This document shows positions 48,455 through 58,182 of a DNA stretch of 64,000 bases, piece after piece. Source of the stretch: Granulicella arctica (GTDB lineage: Bacteria; Acidobacteriota; Terriglobia; Terriglobales; Acidobacteriaceae). The notes below the pieces were generated by a model. It ran no database searches and was not told the origin of the DNA. It worked only from the letters and a program-made list of their open reading frames with translations. Every line of letters starts with the position of its first letter. The first letter of the stretch is position 1. A program made the position numbers and the translations under genes. The DNA is taken from the NCBI RefSeq assembly GCF_025685605.1, contig NZ_JAGTUT010000001.1, forward strand, positions 2,294,001-2,358,000, given 5' to 3'.

Positions 48455-48874
48455 CTACTCGACTACGAACGCCATGCCGACGGATGCGGGCGCCGTCGGC
48501 ACGAAGCCGAACTTTTCATAGAGATGCTTAGCGTCGCCGTCGGCCAGCAGGCTAACATGCGCCCCGGTCGAAGCGGATTTGCGCACATAGTCGACCAGGC
48601 TGCGAACGATCGTCTTGCCCAGCCCGCGCCGTTGATGCTCAGGCTCCACGGCAATATCGACCAACTGGAACGATAAACCGCCATCGCCGACAACGCGACC
48701 CATGCCGACGAGACGGCCACGACAGTGAATCACGACGCCAAAGATCGTGTTGGGAAGACCTGCTTCTGCGGCATCTGCACTTCGGGGGCTGAGACCCGCA
48801 GCGACGCGGAGTTGCCGGTACTCCTTCGCGGAGGGTGTGCCAATAACGAGGTCGTACTCTTTGTCGAGCATCAT
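48455..48874 (-). CDS. GNAT-family N-acetyltransferase
   Basis: About 139 residues from the double ATG; the frame is open to a TTG 12 codons upstream. Acetyl-CoA site in VDIAVEPEHQRRGLGKTIV (Q/R-x-x-G-x-G), and the C-terminal YEKFGFVPT strand are typical. Substrate unknown. It is convergent with rlpA, with only 16 bp between stops. Confidence 0.82.
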   Translation of the reverse strand: MMLDKEYDLVIGTPSAKEYRQLRVAAGLSPRSADAAEAGLPNTIFGVVIHCRGRLVGMGRVVGDGGLSFQLVDIAVEPEHQRRGLGKTIVRSLVDYVRKSASTGAHVSLLADGDAKHLYEKFGFVPTAPASVGMAFVVE

Positions 48875-48936
48875 TCCAGTCTGAAACGTACGTGCAGCGT
48901 TGAACAACAATCGATCAGATTCCCCGTCGCTAGATC

Positions 48937-49443
48937 CTAAACAATGGCGCGCTTGCCAGTGCGACGTTCCATCTCGGCACGGAACTCAACAGCACCCGCA
49001 TGGTTCGTCGAATGGCGAATGCGAACACGGTTGTCGCCGAGCACAAGAATCGTCCGTCCAGCCTGCATCGCCTGGAGACCCATCACCTCACCATAGAGAA
49101 TCGTCTTCGAGGGCTGCAGCCAGAAGGTCTGCGTCACCGCCATCGGCGTGAGCGTGATGGTGCCCGGAAGCTGGATCAACCCGATGACCACAGCGATCAG
49201 GCAGAGAAAGATGATGGGCCACGGCATGACGTGGTTCTGGTGCCACGCGACCCAGAGAAAGAAGCCCATATAAGCCGGAAGCAGCACAATGCGTGACCAG
49301 TTATAGATCGGCTTGAGGCGGAAGACGAGGCCCTCGGACGTCTCGACAGGCTTGCCAGGAGAGATGCGGCTGCCGTAGATCATCACTACGAGCATCACTG
49401 CAATCAGCGGGCCAACAAGGTGTTGGGGATTGAAGCCGTTCAT
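48937..49443 (-). CDS. Membrane protein with three helices and PH-like C-terminal part
   Basis: 168 residues: helix at ~10-24, a paired helical region at ~50-90 (IVLLPAYMGFFLWVAW, IIFLCLIAVVIGLIQL), then a beta-rich cytoplasmic domain (ITLTPMAVTQTFWLQPSKTI, GRTILVLGDNRVRIRH) resembling bacterial PH-like domains. Lies 3 bp after the TldE-type gene and is likely in its operon. Function unknown. Confidence 0.6.
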   Translation of the reverse strand: MNGFNPQHLVGPLIAVMLVVMIYGSRISPGKPVETSEGLVFRLKPIYNWSRIVLLPAYMGFFLWVAWHQNHVMPWPIIFLCLIAVVIGLIQLPGTITLTPMAVTQTFWLQPSKTILYGEVMGLQAMQAGRTILVLGDNRVRIRHSTNHAGAVEFRAEMERRTGKRAIV

Positions 49444-49446
49444 CGG

Positions 49447-51147
49447 TTAGCGTCCTTCTTTCGGATTGAGCGCGGGTGGCTCATAGTACGGAAGCTTCTG
49501 CTGCTCGTCGGTCGCGCGCTTGACCTCGATATCGCCGAACAGGATGCTGGGCGCAATCGTAGTCTGCGGGATAGCTCCAAGGATATTCGAGACATAAGCA
49601 TCGCTGCCGACGGCGACGATGCCGGACCGCAGGCTGCGGGCATCCAGTTCGTCAAAGGTAGCACCGCGCACCAGCTCGCGCTTGCCATCCGCGTGCACGA
49701 CATAGAGCAAGCGCGGTACGAGTTCCCCGCCGAGAGTCTCCACCGCATACACATCGCGACCCTGCTTCTTGGCCAGGTCGACAAGCTGCTGGTTCAGTTG
49801 CGCAGCGGAGACCGGCTGCGTCGACTTGAAGATAGTCACGGCAGCGCGCGAGTGTGCAGGTTGCCCCGGCCCGGCGCGCCCATGACCGTTCGAATCCGGG
49901 AAGTCCTTAACCGGCTCCCGCCCAATAACGAAGTTCATCAGCTTGCCTGCCTGCACGATGTCGATCGACTGCGCGGGCACGCCCTCATCGTCAACATCAT
50001 ACGAACCTAGAAGCTTCTGCCCCGCAAAGGTGGTCAAGAGCGGATCATCCTTCACATCCAGCAGCGCCGAGAGCACAGGGGTTCGCAAGCTGGAGCTATA
50101 GGCTCCCTGCGTGCGTGCCGTAGTGCCAACATCAGGCCGATCAGCCTCGATGTTTGGAATGAAAAGGCGGCTGAGTGTATCTGCCGCCGCATCGCCGCTA
50201 AAGAGGACTGGCCCGTGATAGTCTTCCGCGCCAACCACCGGCGCATTCCGCAACTCCTCAAAGCTCTTCAAGTCATCAAGAGTGCGCTGGTGGAACGCCG
50301 CGCCTGACTCAAGATCCTTCGCAAGCGCTGCAGTAGTACCGTTAGCACGCGCAAGCTGCATACCATCGGGAGCCTGCCCGCCAACGCTGATCGTCGCGTT
50401 GTAGCCGGTATATCCGTGGCGAACAACCGTGCCCTCGGTATTCAGCAGGTAACGATTGACCGCGATGCCGCGAAGGTTCGCTGTAGAGAACTGGACATGG
50501 CTCGCCGAGGGTTCCTTGGCGTAAAGTCCACTGGCCTCGACAAGGCGGCGCTTCCACTCATTGCGATCGAGGTCGAGGGTGACGAGAGGCTCGATCGTCG
50601 TAACAGGCTTCGCAGGAGCAAAGTCATCCGCTGTAGGCGCGGACTGGAAGCGCTTGAGCGCAGCCTGCTTGGTCGAATAGGCACGCAGAGCGTTCTTGTA
50701 CGCCTCGTCGGTAGCAGTCCAAAGGGCATAGCGAAGCGCCGCTGGATCGTTATCCTCCGGCGCAAGCTGCACCGAGCCGTCACCGCGGCTGCTGCTGCTA
50801 TCCGCCTGGTAGCTGCCAATCCGAACGGTCACACGCACAACGCGCTGATGGCTCGTCTCCTCACGGGTAAGCGCGCCGTAGTTGGCGACGGCCTCGTAGC
50901 TCGTCTGCTCGTCGAGCCGGTACTCCATAAAGTAGGGCCGCTGCATGCCCGGCAGAATCAGAAGCGACTTCTCGCGATCCAGCTCAGCCTGCATGGCCGT
51001 GAGCATAGGGTCTTGCTTCTGCTGAGCTACAGCACTATTTGTAAGACCGAACGTCACAAACATCGCTGCGAGAGCCAGGCATGAGGAAAGCCGTTCACAG
51101 CTCCAACCATCGCGGTGGGCTGTCTTTTTCGATTTCGTAAGCTTCAT
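49447..51147 (-). CDS. TldE/PmbA-type subunit, exported, no zinc motif
   Basis: 566 residues of TldD/PmbA fold. A signal segment (LSSCLALAAMFVTFGLTNSAVAQ) marks it as exported, unlike cytosolic E. coli TldE. No HExxxH is present: the equivalent region reads GPVLFSGDAAADTLSRLF. This is as in TldE, whose partner supplies the metal site. Later blocks SYDVDDEGVPAQSIDIVQAG and NGHGRAGPGQPAHSRA are family-typical. It overlaps the upstream gene by 4 bp (ATGA), so the two are a coupled pair and probably a heterodimer. Confidence 0.82.
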   Translation of the reverse strand: MKLTKSKKTAHRDGWSCERLSSCLALAAMFVTFGLTNSAVAQQKQDPMLTAMQAELDREKSLLILPGMQRPYFMEYRLDEQTSYEAVANYGALTREETSHQRVVRVTVRIGSYQADSSSSRGDGSVQLAPEDNDPAALRYALWTATDEAYKNALRAYSTKQAALKRFQSAPTADDFAPAKPVTTIEPLVTLDLDRNEWKRRLVEASGLYAKEPSASHVQFSTANLRGIAVNRYLLNTEGTVVRHGYTGYNATISVGGQAPDGMQLARANGTTAALAKDLESGAAFHQRTLDDLKSFEELRNAPVVGAEDYHGPVLFSGDAAADTLSRLFIPNIEADRPDVGTTARTQGAYSSSLRTPVLSALLDVKDDPLLTTFAGQKLLGSYDVDDEGVPAQSIDIVQAGKLMNFVIGREPVKDFPDSNGHGRAGPGQPAHSRAAVTIFKSTQPVSAAQLNQQLVDLAKKQGRDVYAVETLGGELVPRLLYVVHADGKRELVRGATFDELDARSLRSGIVAVGSDAYVSNILGAIPQTTIAPSILFGDIEVKRATDEQQKLPYYEPPALNPKEGR

Positions 51148-52928
51148 TTGGCCTCCGTGAGAGAGGCCGTTACATCAGGTGGCGGAATGATCGGCGGCCG
51201 CGTCGTCCCTTGCGCCTGCCGCTGCGTCTCGATGCTGGTGACAAGCATGGCAGGAGCCACAGCACTCACCGGAATGGACCCCGATTCCGCTCCGCAGATA
51301 CCGTTGAAGATGTCCTGCTTGTTGCCCGTCGCAATGATGCTGTTGAGCGCCGCCTGTGGAGTGCCAACGATGCTCACTCCCCGGACCAACTCGTCCGGAC
51401 GCCCATCCACAAAGACGCGATACACCACCAGCGGAATCACCTGAAAGGCCTGTGGCGATCGCCGATTCGTCACAGCAAAACCTGAAGAGATGTCCTCGAA
51501 GTAAAGCCCGTACGGCTTGCCCTGCTTCTTTGCCTCGGCGATCAGTAGCTGGCGAAGTTCGGCATCACTAACAGTCTTGGACGAGGTCACAATCAAATTT
51601 CCCTGGCGGCCCGTTGGCATGCGACCTGTCTGGGCGCGACCATGGCCGTTGCTCGTGGAGAAGCTGGCCACTGGCAGCCGCGACATCAGAAAGGTCTGCA
51701 GCACGCCGTCGCGGACGAGATCAACCCGCCGCGCCTGCTGGCCTTCGTCGTCAAAGCTGTAGTGGCCGCTTAGCGGTGTGCCTTCAAAGTTGCTGAGCGT
51801 CGGGTCATCGGAAACCGACAGGAAGCTCGGCAGAATCGGCTTGCCAAGAAGCTTGGTGAAGGTCTGCCCTTCCTCATCGCCGCGCTGCCGCTGCCCTTCA
51901 AGCCGATGTCCCAGCACCTCGTGGAAGAAAACCGCGGCGGCACGACCGCTGAGGATCGCCGGCCCGTTGAATGGCTCGGTGATCGGTGCCACGCGCAGGG
52001 CTTCGAGGTTCTTGGCCATCGCTTCAGTCTTCGCGGTCAGGGTCTTCTGGTCAGGCAGATTGCCGAGCTTATCGGCCTCAAAGGTCTCCACACGGAAGAG
52101 GTCCATGCCATCGGCCGCGCGTGTGCGAGCCACCACAACGAGCCGAGCCACGTGGTTGGGAGTCGACACGTGCGCGCCCTCCGAGGAGACGAAGTAGTCC
52201 GTCTCATTCTCCGCATCAAGCGCGACCGTGTTGTAGAAGATATCCGGATACTGCTTAAAGAGGCCGGAGAGATCGCGCAGACGGGTCTCCCAGGCAGCCT
52301 TGTCGATCACCAGTTCGGGTGCGGGCGGCAGCACCTCGGCTTTTGCGGTCTCACTGGAAAAGTCGGCAGAGACGTCCTCTTCCTTGGCCCGGACCTGCTG
52401 CTCCGTCTTGACCTTCAGGAAGCTGTCGAGCGCCTTACCATAGCCCCGGTTGGTCGCAAACCAGAGAGTGCGCGCAAGGGCGGCACGATCGTTCGTCAGA
52501 GGCAGTGGAATCGTTGTGAGCGCGCTGTTGCGATGGTCGCCATGCGTGTTGTCGAGCGCCGGCGTACCGAGCCGAATCTGTACATCCGCCGTGCGACGAT
52601 GGCTCTGGTTTGAGTTAGTGATAGCGCCGTACTGGGCGGAGATGCTGACGGTTTCGTCGTCGGCCACTGCGTAGCTTAGAAAGTAGGGCTTAGGCTGGGC
52701 ACTCTCCGCATTCGCTGCCGGGGCCGTGCCGAGTGAGGCAAGGGCGCGATGCAGTTCGGCCTCCATCGCCTGCATCAGGATCGGGTCCTGAGAGGTCGCG
52801 GCGAAGACCTGCTGCTTCGGAGTCATCAGGGCTACGGTTAACGCGCCAGCTATGCCGACTCCACCTGCTACCAACAAACACTGCTTTTTCAAAAGATCGA
52901 TCCCCGCTTCGCTGACGCACTCGCTCAA
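51144..52928 (-). CDS. TldD-type metalloprotease subunit, exported
   Basis: 594 residues; signal or anchor segment near residue 15-40 (QCLLVAGGVGIAGALTVALM). The zinc motif is present in FFHEVLGHRLEGQRQ (HExxxH). Further family blocks: SGHYSFDDEGQQARRVDLVR and NGHGRAQTGRMPTGRQGN. TldD/TldE pairs cut peptides that are unfolded or thread into the chamber; known substrates include microcin B17 precursor and CcdA. Here the pair would act outside the cytoplasm (inference). Divergent from the M48 gene. Confidence 0.85.
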   Translation of the reverse strand: MSECVSEAGIDLLKKQCLLVAGGVGIAGALTVALMTPKQQVFAATSQDPILMQAMEAELHRALASLGTAPAANAESAQPKPYFLSYAVADDETVSISAQYGAITNSNQSHRRTADVQIRLGTPALDNTHGDHRNSALTTIPLPLTNDRAALARTLWFATNRGYGKALDSFLKVKTEQQVRAKEEDVSADFSSETAKAEVLPPAPELVIDKAAWETRLRDLSGLFKQYPDIFYNTVALDAENETDYFVSSEGAHVSTPNHVARLVVVARTRAADGMDLFRVETFEADKLGNLPDQKTLTAKTEAMAKNLEALRVAPITEPFNGPAILSGRAAAVFFHEVLGHRLEGQRQRGDEEGQTFTKLLGKPILPSFLSVSDDPTLSNFEGTPLSGHYSFDDEGQQARRVDLVRDGVLQTFLMSRLPVASFSTSNGHGRAQTGRMPTGRQGNLIVTSSKTVSDAELRQLLIAEAKKQGKPYGLYFEDISSGFAVTNRRSPQAFQVIPLVVYRVFVDGRPDELVRGVSIVGTPQAALNSIIATGNKQDIFNGICGAESGSIPVSAVAPAMLVTSIETQRQAQGTTRPPIIPPPDVTASLTEAK

Positions 52929-53044
52929 GCCGAGTGTATCGAATTCGACTCATACGATGTGCGAAGGTCGTCATTGGGCGTTGGCAATGCAGCCAGTTTG
53001 CGCGGGGTCGTGCAGTCGTGCACACTGCACGAGAGGCCTTGAGC

Positions 53045-54355
53045 ATGCGCCGTTGCATCCTGCTGCTACTCCTGCTGGCGTTCGCTCCACTCAGCCAGTC
53101 CACTCTGAACGCCCAGACCGCGACACCGGTCGTCGTAGATCGGCAGGCGGACCCGGGTCATGCCGCATATACACTCCCACCGGAGAAGATGAAGCTGGCT
53201 GTCGGCCTGTTTCGAACGCGGACGCTGCTGCACTTTGCCGGTGCGGGCTGGGGAATTCTGCAGCTTGTGCTGCTGCTGGCGTTTGCAGTTCCCGCGCGTC
53301 TTCGAGATCTTGCGTTGAGGGCGACGCAAAGCAGGTGGGGACAAGGCTTCCTGTTTACGCTTCTGCTATTGCTCCTGCTGACGGTGCTCGACCTGCCGCT
53401 CGGAATCTACGGGCATCACCTCGGGTTGGCATATGGCTTATCGGTCCAGGGTTGGGCGAGTTGGTTTGCCGATCTCGCGAAGGGCTTTGGCATTGAATGG
53501 GGCAGTACGGGTCTCGCGGTTATGCTGCTGTTCTGGGTCATTCGCAAATCGCCACGACATTGGTGGTTCTGGTTCTGGATTCCAGCCATGCTAGCGGTGA
53601 TCTTCGGTGTCTTTATCTCGCCTGTATTGATTGATCCTCTCTTTGATCACTTCGAGTTGCTGTCTGCGCACGATCCGACGCTGGTGGCGCGGTTGGAGCA
53701 GGTGGTGGCACGCGGACCCCTCCATATTCCGCCGGATCGCATGTTCCTCATGCGGGCGAGCGCGAAGTACACCGGTCTGAACGCCTACGTCACCGGCATC
53801 GGACCATCGAAGCGCGTTGTGGTCTGGGACACAAGCATTGCGAAGGGCACACCCGAGGAGATTCAATTCATCTTCGGACACGAGATGGGGCATTACGTCC
53901 TGAACCATATCTATCTCGGCCTGCTCTTTGCCGGGGCGCTGGTGCTGGCGGGTTTCTGGGTTGGCTTTCACATCGTGCAATGGCTGCTGCGGACGTACGG
54001 AGCCCGATGGCAGCTCGAATCGCAGAACGATTGGGCAGCTCTCGTGGTCTTCATGCTGGTTCTGTCCGCGCTCACCTTTGTGACCGAGCCGATTGCGAAT
54101 GGCTTCAGCCGTTGGGAGGAGCACGCCGCCGACGTGTACGGGCAGGAGGCAATGCACGGTATCCTCGCGGATCCGCAGGCAGTCGGCGTAAGAAGCTTTC
54201 AGGTCTTAGGCGAGAACAGCCTGGAGGACCCGCGAAGACATCCTTTCGTCGAGTGGTGGAGTTACAGCCATCCGGCTATCTGGGAGCGGTCTGCCTTTGC
54301 AGCCTCCTATAATCCGTGGGCGCCCGGGCAGAAGCCGAAATACTTTACGCACTAG
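53045..54355 (+). CDS. M48-family membrane metalloprotease (Ste24-like)
   Basis: 436 residues from an ATG beginning a signal peptide (ILLLLLLAFAPLSQSTLNAQ). Several transmembrane helices (about 70-95, 110-130, 160-180, 200-220, and 310-335), the zinc motif IFGHEMGHYVLNH with a third ligand in FSRWEEHAADVYGQ, and a Ste24-like C-terminal NPWAPGQKPKYFTH region. Overall length and topology resemble CAAX prenyl protease 1/Ste24. In bacteria such proteins work in membrane-protein quality control. The frame is open upstream to 52934 but overlaps the tldD leader. Confidence 0.88.
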   Translation: MRRCILLLLLLAFAPLSQSTLNAQTATPVVVDRQADPGHAAYTLPPEKMKLAVGLFRTRTLLHFAGAGWGILQLVLLLAFAVPARLRDLALRATQSRWGQGFLFTLLLLLLLTVLDLPLGIYGHHLGLAYGLSVQGWASWFADLAKGFGIEWGSTGLAVMLLFWVIRKSPRHWWFWFWIPAMLAVIFGVFISPVLIDPLFDHFELLSAHDPTLVARLEQVVARGPLHIPPDRMFLMRASAKYTGLNAYVTGIGPSKRVVVWDTSIAKGTPEEIQFIFGHEMGHYVLNHIYLGLLFAGALVLAGFWVGFHIVQWLLRTYGARWQLESQNDWAALVVFMLVLSALTFVTEPIANGFSRWEEHAADVYGQEAMHGILADPQAVGVRSFQVLGENSLEDPRRHPFVEWWSYSHPAIWERSAFAASYNPWAPGQKPKYFTH

Positions 54356-54435
54356 AGCGTCTTACGCGAAGCGTCCAATACACCACGAAGTGGCGCCCGA
54401 CCGGCGCTAGGGCGCTCTGGCACTAGAATGCGGCT

Positions 54436-54777
54436 ATGAGCGATTGCCTTTTTTGCAGGATCGTCGCCGGCGAGATTCCGGCGAAGCGTTTGTATGAGGA
54501 TGAGCGATGCCTCGCCTTTGCGGACATCAACCCGCAGGCACCCGTGCATCTGCTGGTTATTCCAAAACAGCATCTCGCCTCAACGGCACACACCACAGCC
54601 GAGCATGCAGGATTGCTCGGCGACCTGCTCGCCGCAGCGGCGAAGATCGCGGTCGAACAGAAGCTCGCTAACGGCTATCGCATCGTCATCAATACGGGAC
54701 CCGACGGCGGTCAGACCGTGGATCATCTCCACCTCCACCTACTGGGCGGACGACACATGGGCTGGCCGCCGGGCTGA
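54436..54777 (+). CDS. HIT-family nucleotide hydrolase (HINT type)
   Basis: 113 residues, full HINT length. CLFCRIVAGEIPAKRLYED at the start, HLLVIPKQH in the middle, and the histidine triad QTVDHLHLHLLGGR near the end. Such proteins hydrolyse nucleoside phosphoramidates and acyl-AMP. Cys-x-x-Cys at residues 4-7 is the usual zinc site of this subgroup, only half of which is seen. Confidence 0.92.
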   Translation: MSDCLFCRIVAGEIPAKRLYEDERCLAFADINPQAPVHLLVIPKQHLASTAHTTAEHAGLLGDLLAAAAKIAVEQKLANGYRIVINTGPDGGQTVDHLHLHLLGGRHMGWPPG

Positions 54778-54943
54778 TTTCCGTCAGCGGAAACTTGACA
54801 ATCATTCGCCGCGCAGACCCACTTAGCGGCTGAAGCGAGACTAGCCCGCGTACTCGACGCACAAGTACCCCATATCTATCTCCTTTGTTTTGAATACTTT
54901 CATACTTCAGGTACGGGGGGAGGGGTACCTGTCCTAGAGCAGA

Positions 54944-54974
54944 AAATGGCCCCTGAGAGACTCAGGAGCCATTT
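54944..54974 (-). terminator. Terminator after receiver-like gene
   Basis: Stem aaatggc.cctgag / ctcagg.gccattt (one mismatch, 3-nt loop); on the minus strand it is followed by TTTTCT. Confidence 0.7.
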
Positions 54975-54991
54975 CGTAAAAGGACTAAATC

Positions 54992-56143
54992 CTACTGATT
55001 GAAGTTCTGCTCTTCTTCGTCAACAATGCCGTAACGACGCAGAAGATTCGGCAGGTTCTGGCTGAACGCTGCGCGAGGCATCACGGTATCGCAACCTGCT
55101 TCGACCGCTTTAGCCTTCAGGTCGCCCTGAAGATGCGAGAGGAAGCCGACAATCGAGGTGCTCTTCTTCAGCTTGGCCTTGAGCTTGGGAATCAGCGTCA
55201 TCGGCTTTGCAGAGGTGTTGTTGAGATCGAAAACGATTAGCCCAGGAAGATCGGCCTCTTCGCCGCCAACGAGCGCTGCAATCGACTCCTTATCGTTCTT
55301 GATGAAGGCGACCTTCACGCCGAGCTTGCGCGCAGTCTCCTGGATCTTGGCGATGAAGAAGAGATCCTCGATGAAGAAGTAGATCTTCGTCGGAGCGTCT
55401 TCGGCGATCGGAATGGTTCGTCCCTGCGAGTAATCAACTGGCTGCGAGTCGCTCTGATAGCCACCGCGACCTCCGCCACCGTGACTGCGACCCTGATAGT
55501 TGCCATTGCCATGCGTTTCGATGGTCGAAGGCGGAGTGTCGGCGAAGTTGCCGTTGGTCACGCGATAGCTGTGATCCATCGGTCCAACGAAGCTGCGAGG
55601 ACCGCGCTGCTGTCGTCCGCCACCGTTGCTGCCGCTGCTAGTCTTACGCTTGAAGCCGTTGTTGCCCGGTTGGTGACTATTGCTGTCGCGGAATCCATTG
55701 CTGCCGCCATTGTTCTGGAAGCCGCCGGAGTTCTGCTGGCTGCCAGCGCCTGCAGCGATGTTGCCCGGGTTTTCGGGGCGTTGGCGATCACGGTCGCGGA
55801 ACTTCTTCTTCCAGCGCTTTCCTGTGGCCGCTGCCTGCGAGCCGTTCTGGAATCCGTTCTGCTGGGGAGCTTGTGACTGAGCTGCGCCCTGGAGGGAAGG
55901 GACCGCTTGAGCGGGCGCGGCGGCATCGCCAGCTACAGAGCCTTGCTGGGCCATGTCGCCAGGACTTTCAGGTCCTTTGTTCTTGCGCTTACGTCGCCGC
56001 CGGCGGCTGCTTTTGGACTGGCCCATACCCGGCGAGATGGATTGACCATCTTGTGAGGACTGCTCGCTTTGACCTTGATTGTCGGACAACGGTAGCTGTG
56101 CCTGGTGCGACTGCACATCGGACACGGTAAGTTCTGAAGTCAT
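54992..56143 (-). CDS. Disordered basic protein with C-terminal degenerate receiver domain
   Basis: 383 residues from the ATG behind aggaag. Residues ~35-60 hold a run of Arg/Lys (SSRRRRRKRKNKG); 80-240 are Gln/Asn/Gly/Arg-rich with RGG-like pieces (GGGRQQRGPRSF, RSHGGGGRGGYQ), i.e. intrinsically disordered and probably nucleic-acid-binding. Residues ~250-380 fold like a response-regulator receiver: IYFFIEDLFFIAK, GLIVFDLNN (possible phospho-Asp), SIVGFLSH, and CDTVMPRAAF where the usual conserved Lys is Arg. No kinase or output domain. The combination suggests an RNA-related regulator; function unknown. Confidence 0.7.
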   Translation of the reverse strand: MTSELTVSDVQSHQAQLPLSDNQGQSEQSSQDGQSISPGMGQSKSSRRRRRKRKNKGPESPGDMAQQGSVAGDAAAPAQAVPSLQGAAQSQAPQQNGFQNGSQAAATGKRWKKKFRDRDRQRPENPGNIAAGAGSQQNSGGFQNNGGSNGFRDSNSHQPGNNGFKRKTSSGSNGGGRQQRGPRSFVGPMDHSYRVTNGNFADTPPSTIETHGNGNYQGRSHGGGGRGGYQSDSQPVDYSQGRTIPIAEDAPTKIYFFIEDLFFIAKIQETARKLGVKVAFIKNDKESIAALVGGEEADLPGLIVFDLNNTSAKPMTLIPKLKAKLKKSTSIVGFLSHLQGDLKAKAVEAGCDTVMPRAAFSQNLPNLLRRYGIVDEEEQNFNQ

Positions 56144-57194
56144 GCTTCCACTTCCTATTGCATTTGTACGCAATTAGCGTCTTGTCCCCACGCCCGAGGC
56201 GTCTCGACCCTTGCCTGATGAGGCAGGGAGCGCAGAAGACCGGAAATGCAGCGTCGGTAAAAACGATCTCAAGTTGTACTCAAACGGACGTTATCGATTG
56301 CTATCGGTTGTGAGCCTGCGATTCGGTAGACCGTCGCTGCGCAACCGGGATTCGCTTTTTACAGCAGATCCTTCACCCTAAGTACATGTATGTAAATGAT
56401 CCGACAGGACGATTCAATCTACTTCATGGCCACTATACATAGAAGTAGCCTTTGCGGAAAGAGATAACCCACAGTCGGTTCATACAACAGGCTTGATTGT
56501 ACGTCCGAAATTGCTTTCTCGCAAGGAATCATCGTCCGTCGTGTGAAGCCGGTGCAGACAGGCAACACCTGAACTGCACCATAATTGGGTTTGAAACGAA
56601 TGGCCAGTCACGGCCTCCTGAAGCGGCCTTCTCGGTGGAAGGCCTTTGTCTCTGCGGCAAGCAGCACCATACGTGGGTGCAAGCTCTACCAGGTCAGAGA
56701 ATCCTGCGATCGCATCTCGGTCTGACGGAGGCACGTGCACACTTGATGGAGCAATTTCACGACCAAAGCAGAATAGGCCATTTGCAAGGGATTATGACGG
56801 GCTCCCTATGGCAATCTCTCTAAAACCATAGGTGGCGTTCGTGACTCTTCGGCTTTTAGAAGGGGCATCAGTGTTCAGCCGTATTTCGGGGAATGATGTT
56901 CTCGACGATCTAATCGAAAGAGAAGTAGATTTACAGAAAGGTGGCTTTGTTTGACCCCGTATGCGCAGGGTCCTATAATCAGAGGCGTTCTGGCAGCTCT
57001 CCAGCTCCTGTCTGCTTTCCGGTCTGCTTTACGGGCGAGACTCAAGAAATGGATCGGCTACAACGTGTTCACGCAGCCTGCTCTGCGTGTTCCCGGGGTG
57101 GAGTGGACTGCGGAGCATGGCCCGGGGCGCAAGCGATTGTGTTCCGATGGCCGAAACGATGGATGAAAGAATTCCAAGGAGCTTTACACACTAC
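56144..57194. other. 1.05-kb region without a supported gene
   Basis: Divergent promoters for the receiver-like gene and ompH are expected. A hairpin cccttgcct / aggcaggg lies at 56208-56228. One plus-strand frame (56497-56823, no ATG, only a TTG start) has a plausible-looking end (CLCGKQHHTWVQ..., LGLTEARAHLMEQF) and could be a short or decayed gene, but it has no ribosome site that decides it. Nothing else seen. Confidence 0.35.
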
Positions 57195-57863
57195 ATGAAT
57201 CGCACTCTTACTCTCCTCTCCGCGCTTGGCGCAGGCCTGATGACTGCTGCCGGGACTGCCCAGACCGCCACGCCTCCTGCCGCACCTGCGGCTCAGCAAG
57301 CACCTGTCGCTCCACAGGCAGTGCCGGCCAAGATTGCGTTGATCTCCTTTGAACAAGCTGTCTTCGCCACGAACGAGGGCCAGCGCGCCGTCGAAGATGT
57401 GAAGAAGAAGTACGAGCCGAAGAAGGCGCAGATCGACGCATTGGCACAAGAGGTCGACACGCTGAAGAAGCAGAATGCTGCTGCACCAGCAACCACAACG
57501 GATGAGCAGCGCGCCGCGCAGCTCCGAGCCATTGACTCCAAGGAGAAGGTCCTGAACCGCGACGCAGAGGACGCTTCGCAGGCATATCAGGCTGATCTAC
57601 AGGAGGCCTATGGCAAGGTCGCTCAGAAGGTGAACGTCACGATGCGCACGTATGTCGCACAGGGTGGCTTTACGCTGCTTCTCGACGTAAGCGGCCAGCA
57701 GAGCCCGGTAATGTGGGCTACACCGAACACGGACGTAACGCAGGCCGTCATCGATGCGTACAACACGAGTTCTGGTGTTGCAGCTCCGCCACCAGCCGCG
57801 CCTTCCGCTGCACGTCCCCGTGCAACAACGCCGCGTCCTCCGACGACCACCCCGAGGCAGTAA
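57195..57863 (+). CDS. OmpH/Skp-family periplasmic chaperone
   Basis: 222 residues from an ATG starting a signal peptide (MNRTLTLLSALGAGLMTAAG); aaggag lies 13 bp upstream, and an in-frame extension to 57087 is unlikely. OmpH domain: KIALISFEQAVFATNEGQRA, a long coiled coil (VEDVKKKYEPKKAQIDALAQ, VDTLKKQ), and the C-terminal strand GGFTLLLDVSG; then a Pro/Ala/Thr-rich tail. Skp-like proteins hold unfolded outer-membrane proteins for BamA. Confidence 0.85.
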   Translation: MNRTLTLLSALGAGLMTAAGTAQTATPPAAPAAQQAPVAPQAVPAKIALISFEQAVFATNEGQRAVEDVKKKYEPKKAQIDALAQEVDTLKKQNAAAPATTTDEQRAAQLRAIDSKEKVLNRDAEDASQAYQADLQEAYGKVAQKVNVTMRTYVAQGGFTLLLDVSGQQSPVMWATPNTDVTQAVIDAYNTSSGVAAPPPAAPSAARPRATTPRPPTTTPRQ

Positions 57864-57880
57864 CTTGCCGTAAGAATGGT

Positions 57881-57910
57881 GAGGAGAAGATCGGATGGGA
57901 TCTTCTCCTC
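57881..57910 (+). terminator. Hairpin after ompH-like gene
   Basis: 12-bp perfect stem gaggagaagatc / gatcttctcctc with a 6-nt loop; no T run. The rest of 57911-58182 shows no gene. Confidence 0.6.
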
Positions 57911-58182
57911 ATCACTTCGCTTGACTAGCAATTGTGGATAATTGTGTGGATTTCCTAAGGTGGCTCGTAGGTCCCTTCCATCAAGTTATGGCTCTGAGCA
58001 CCTCGAGTTCGGGAGTGCGTTGACTAAGTCCAGGCTGGTGAACGATTTACATCCGAACGCGGCTCCGCAGAACCATCTTCAGCGAAGTAACTGGCAAAGA
58101 TAGTACTTTCGGTTGTTTCCACAGGTAAAGGTTACTGATCTGTTACGGATGAGAGTTCGCTGCGTTCCCTGGGCAGGACTCT

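Noticed and set aside
56497..56823. Short plus-strand gene ending CLCGKQHH...WQSL
   Set aside because: No ATG/GTG start and no ribosome site; kept only as a remark in the gap entry.
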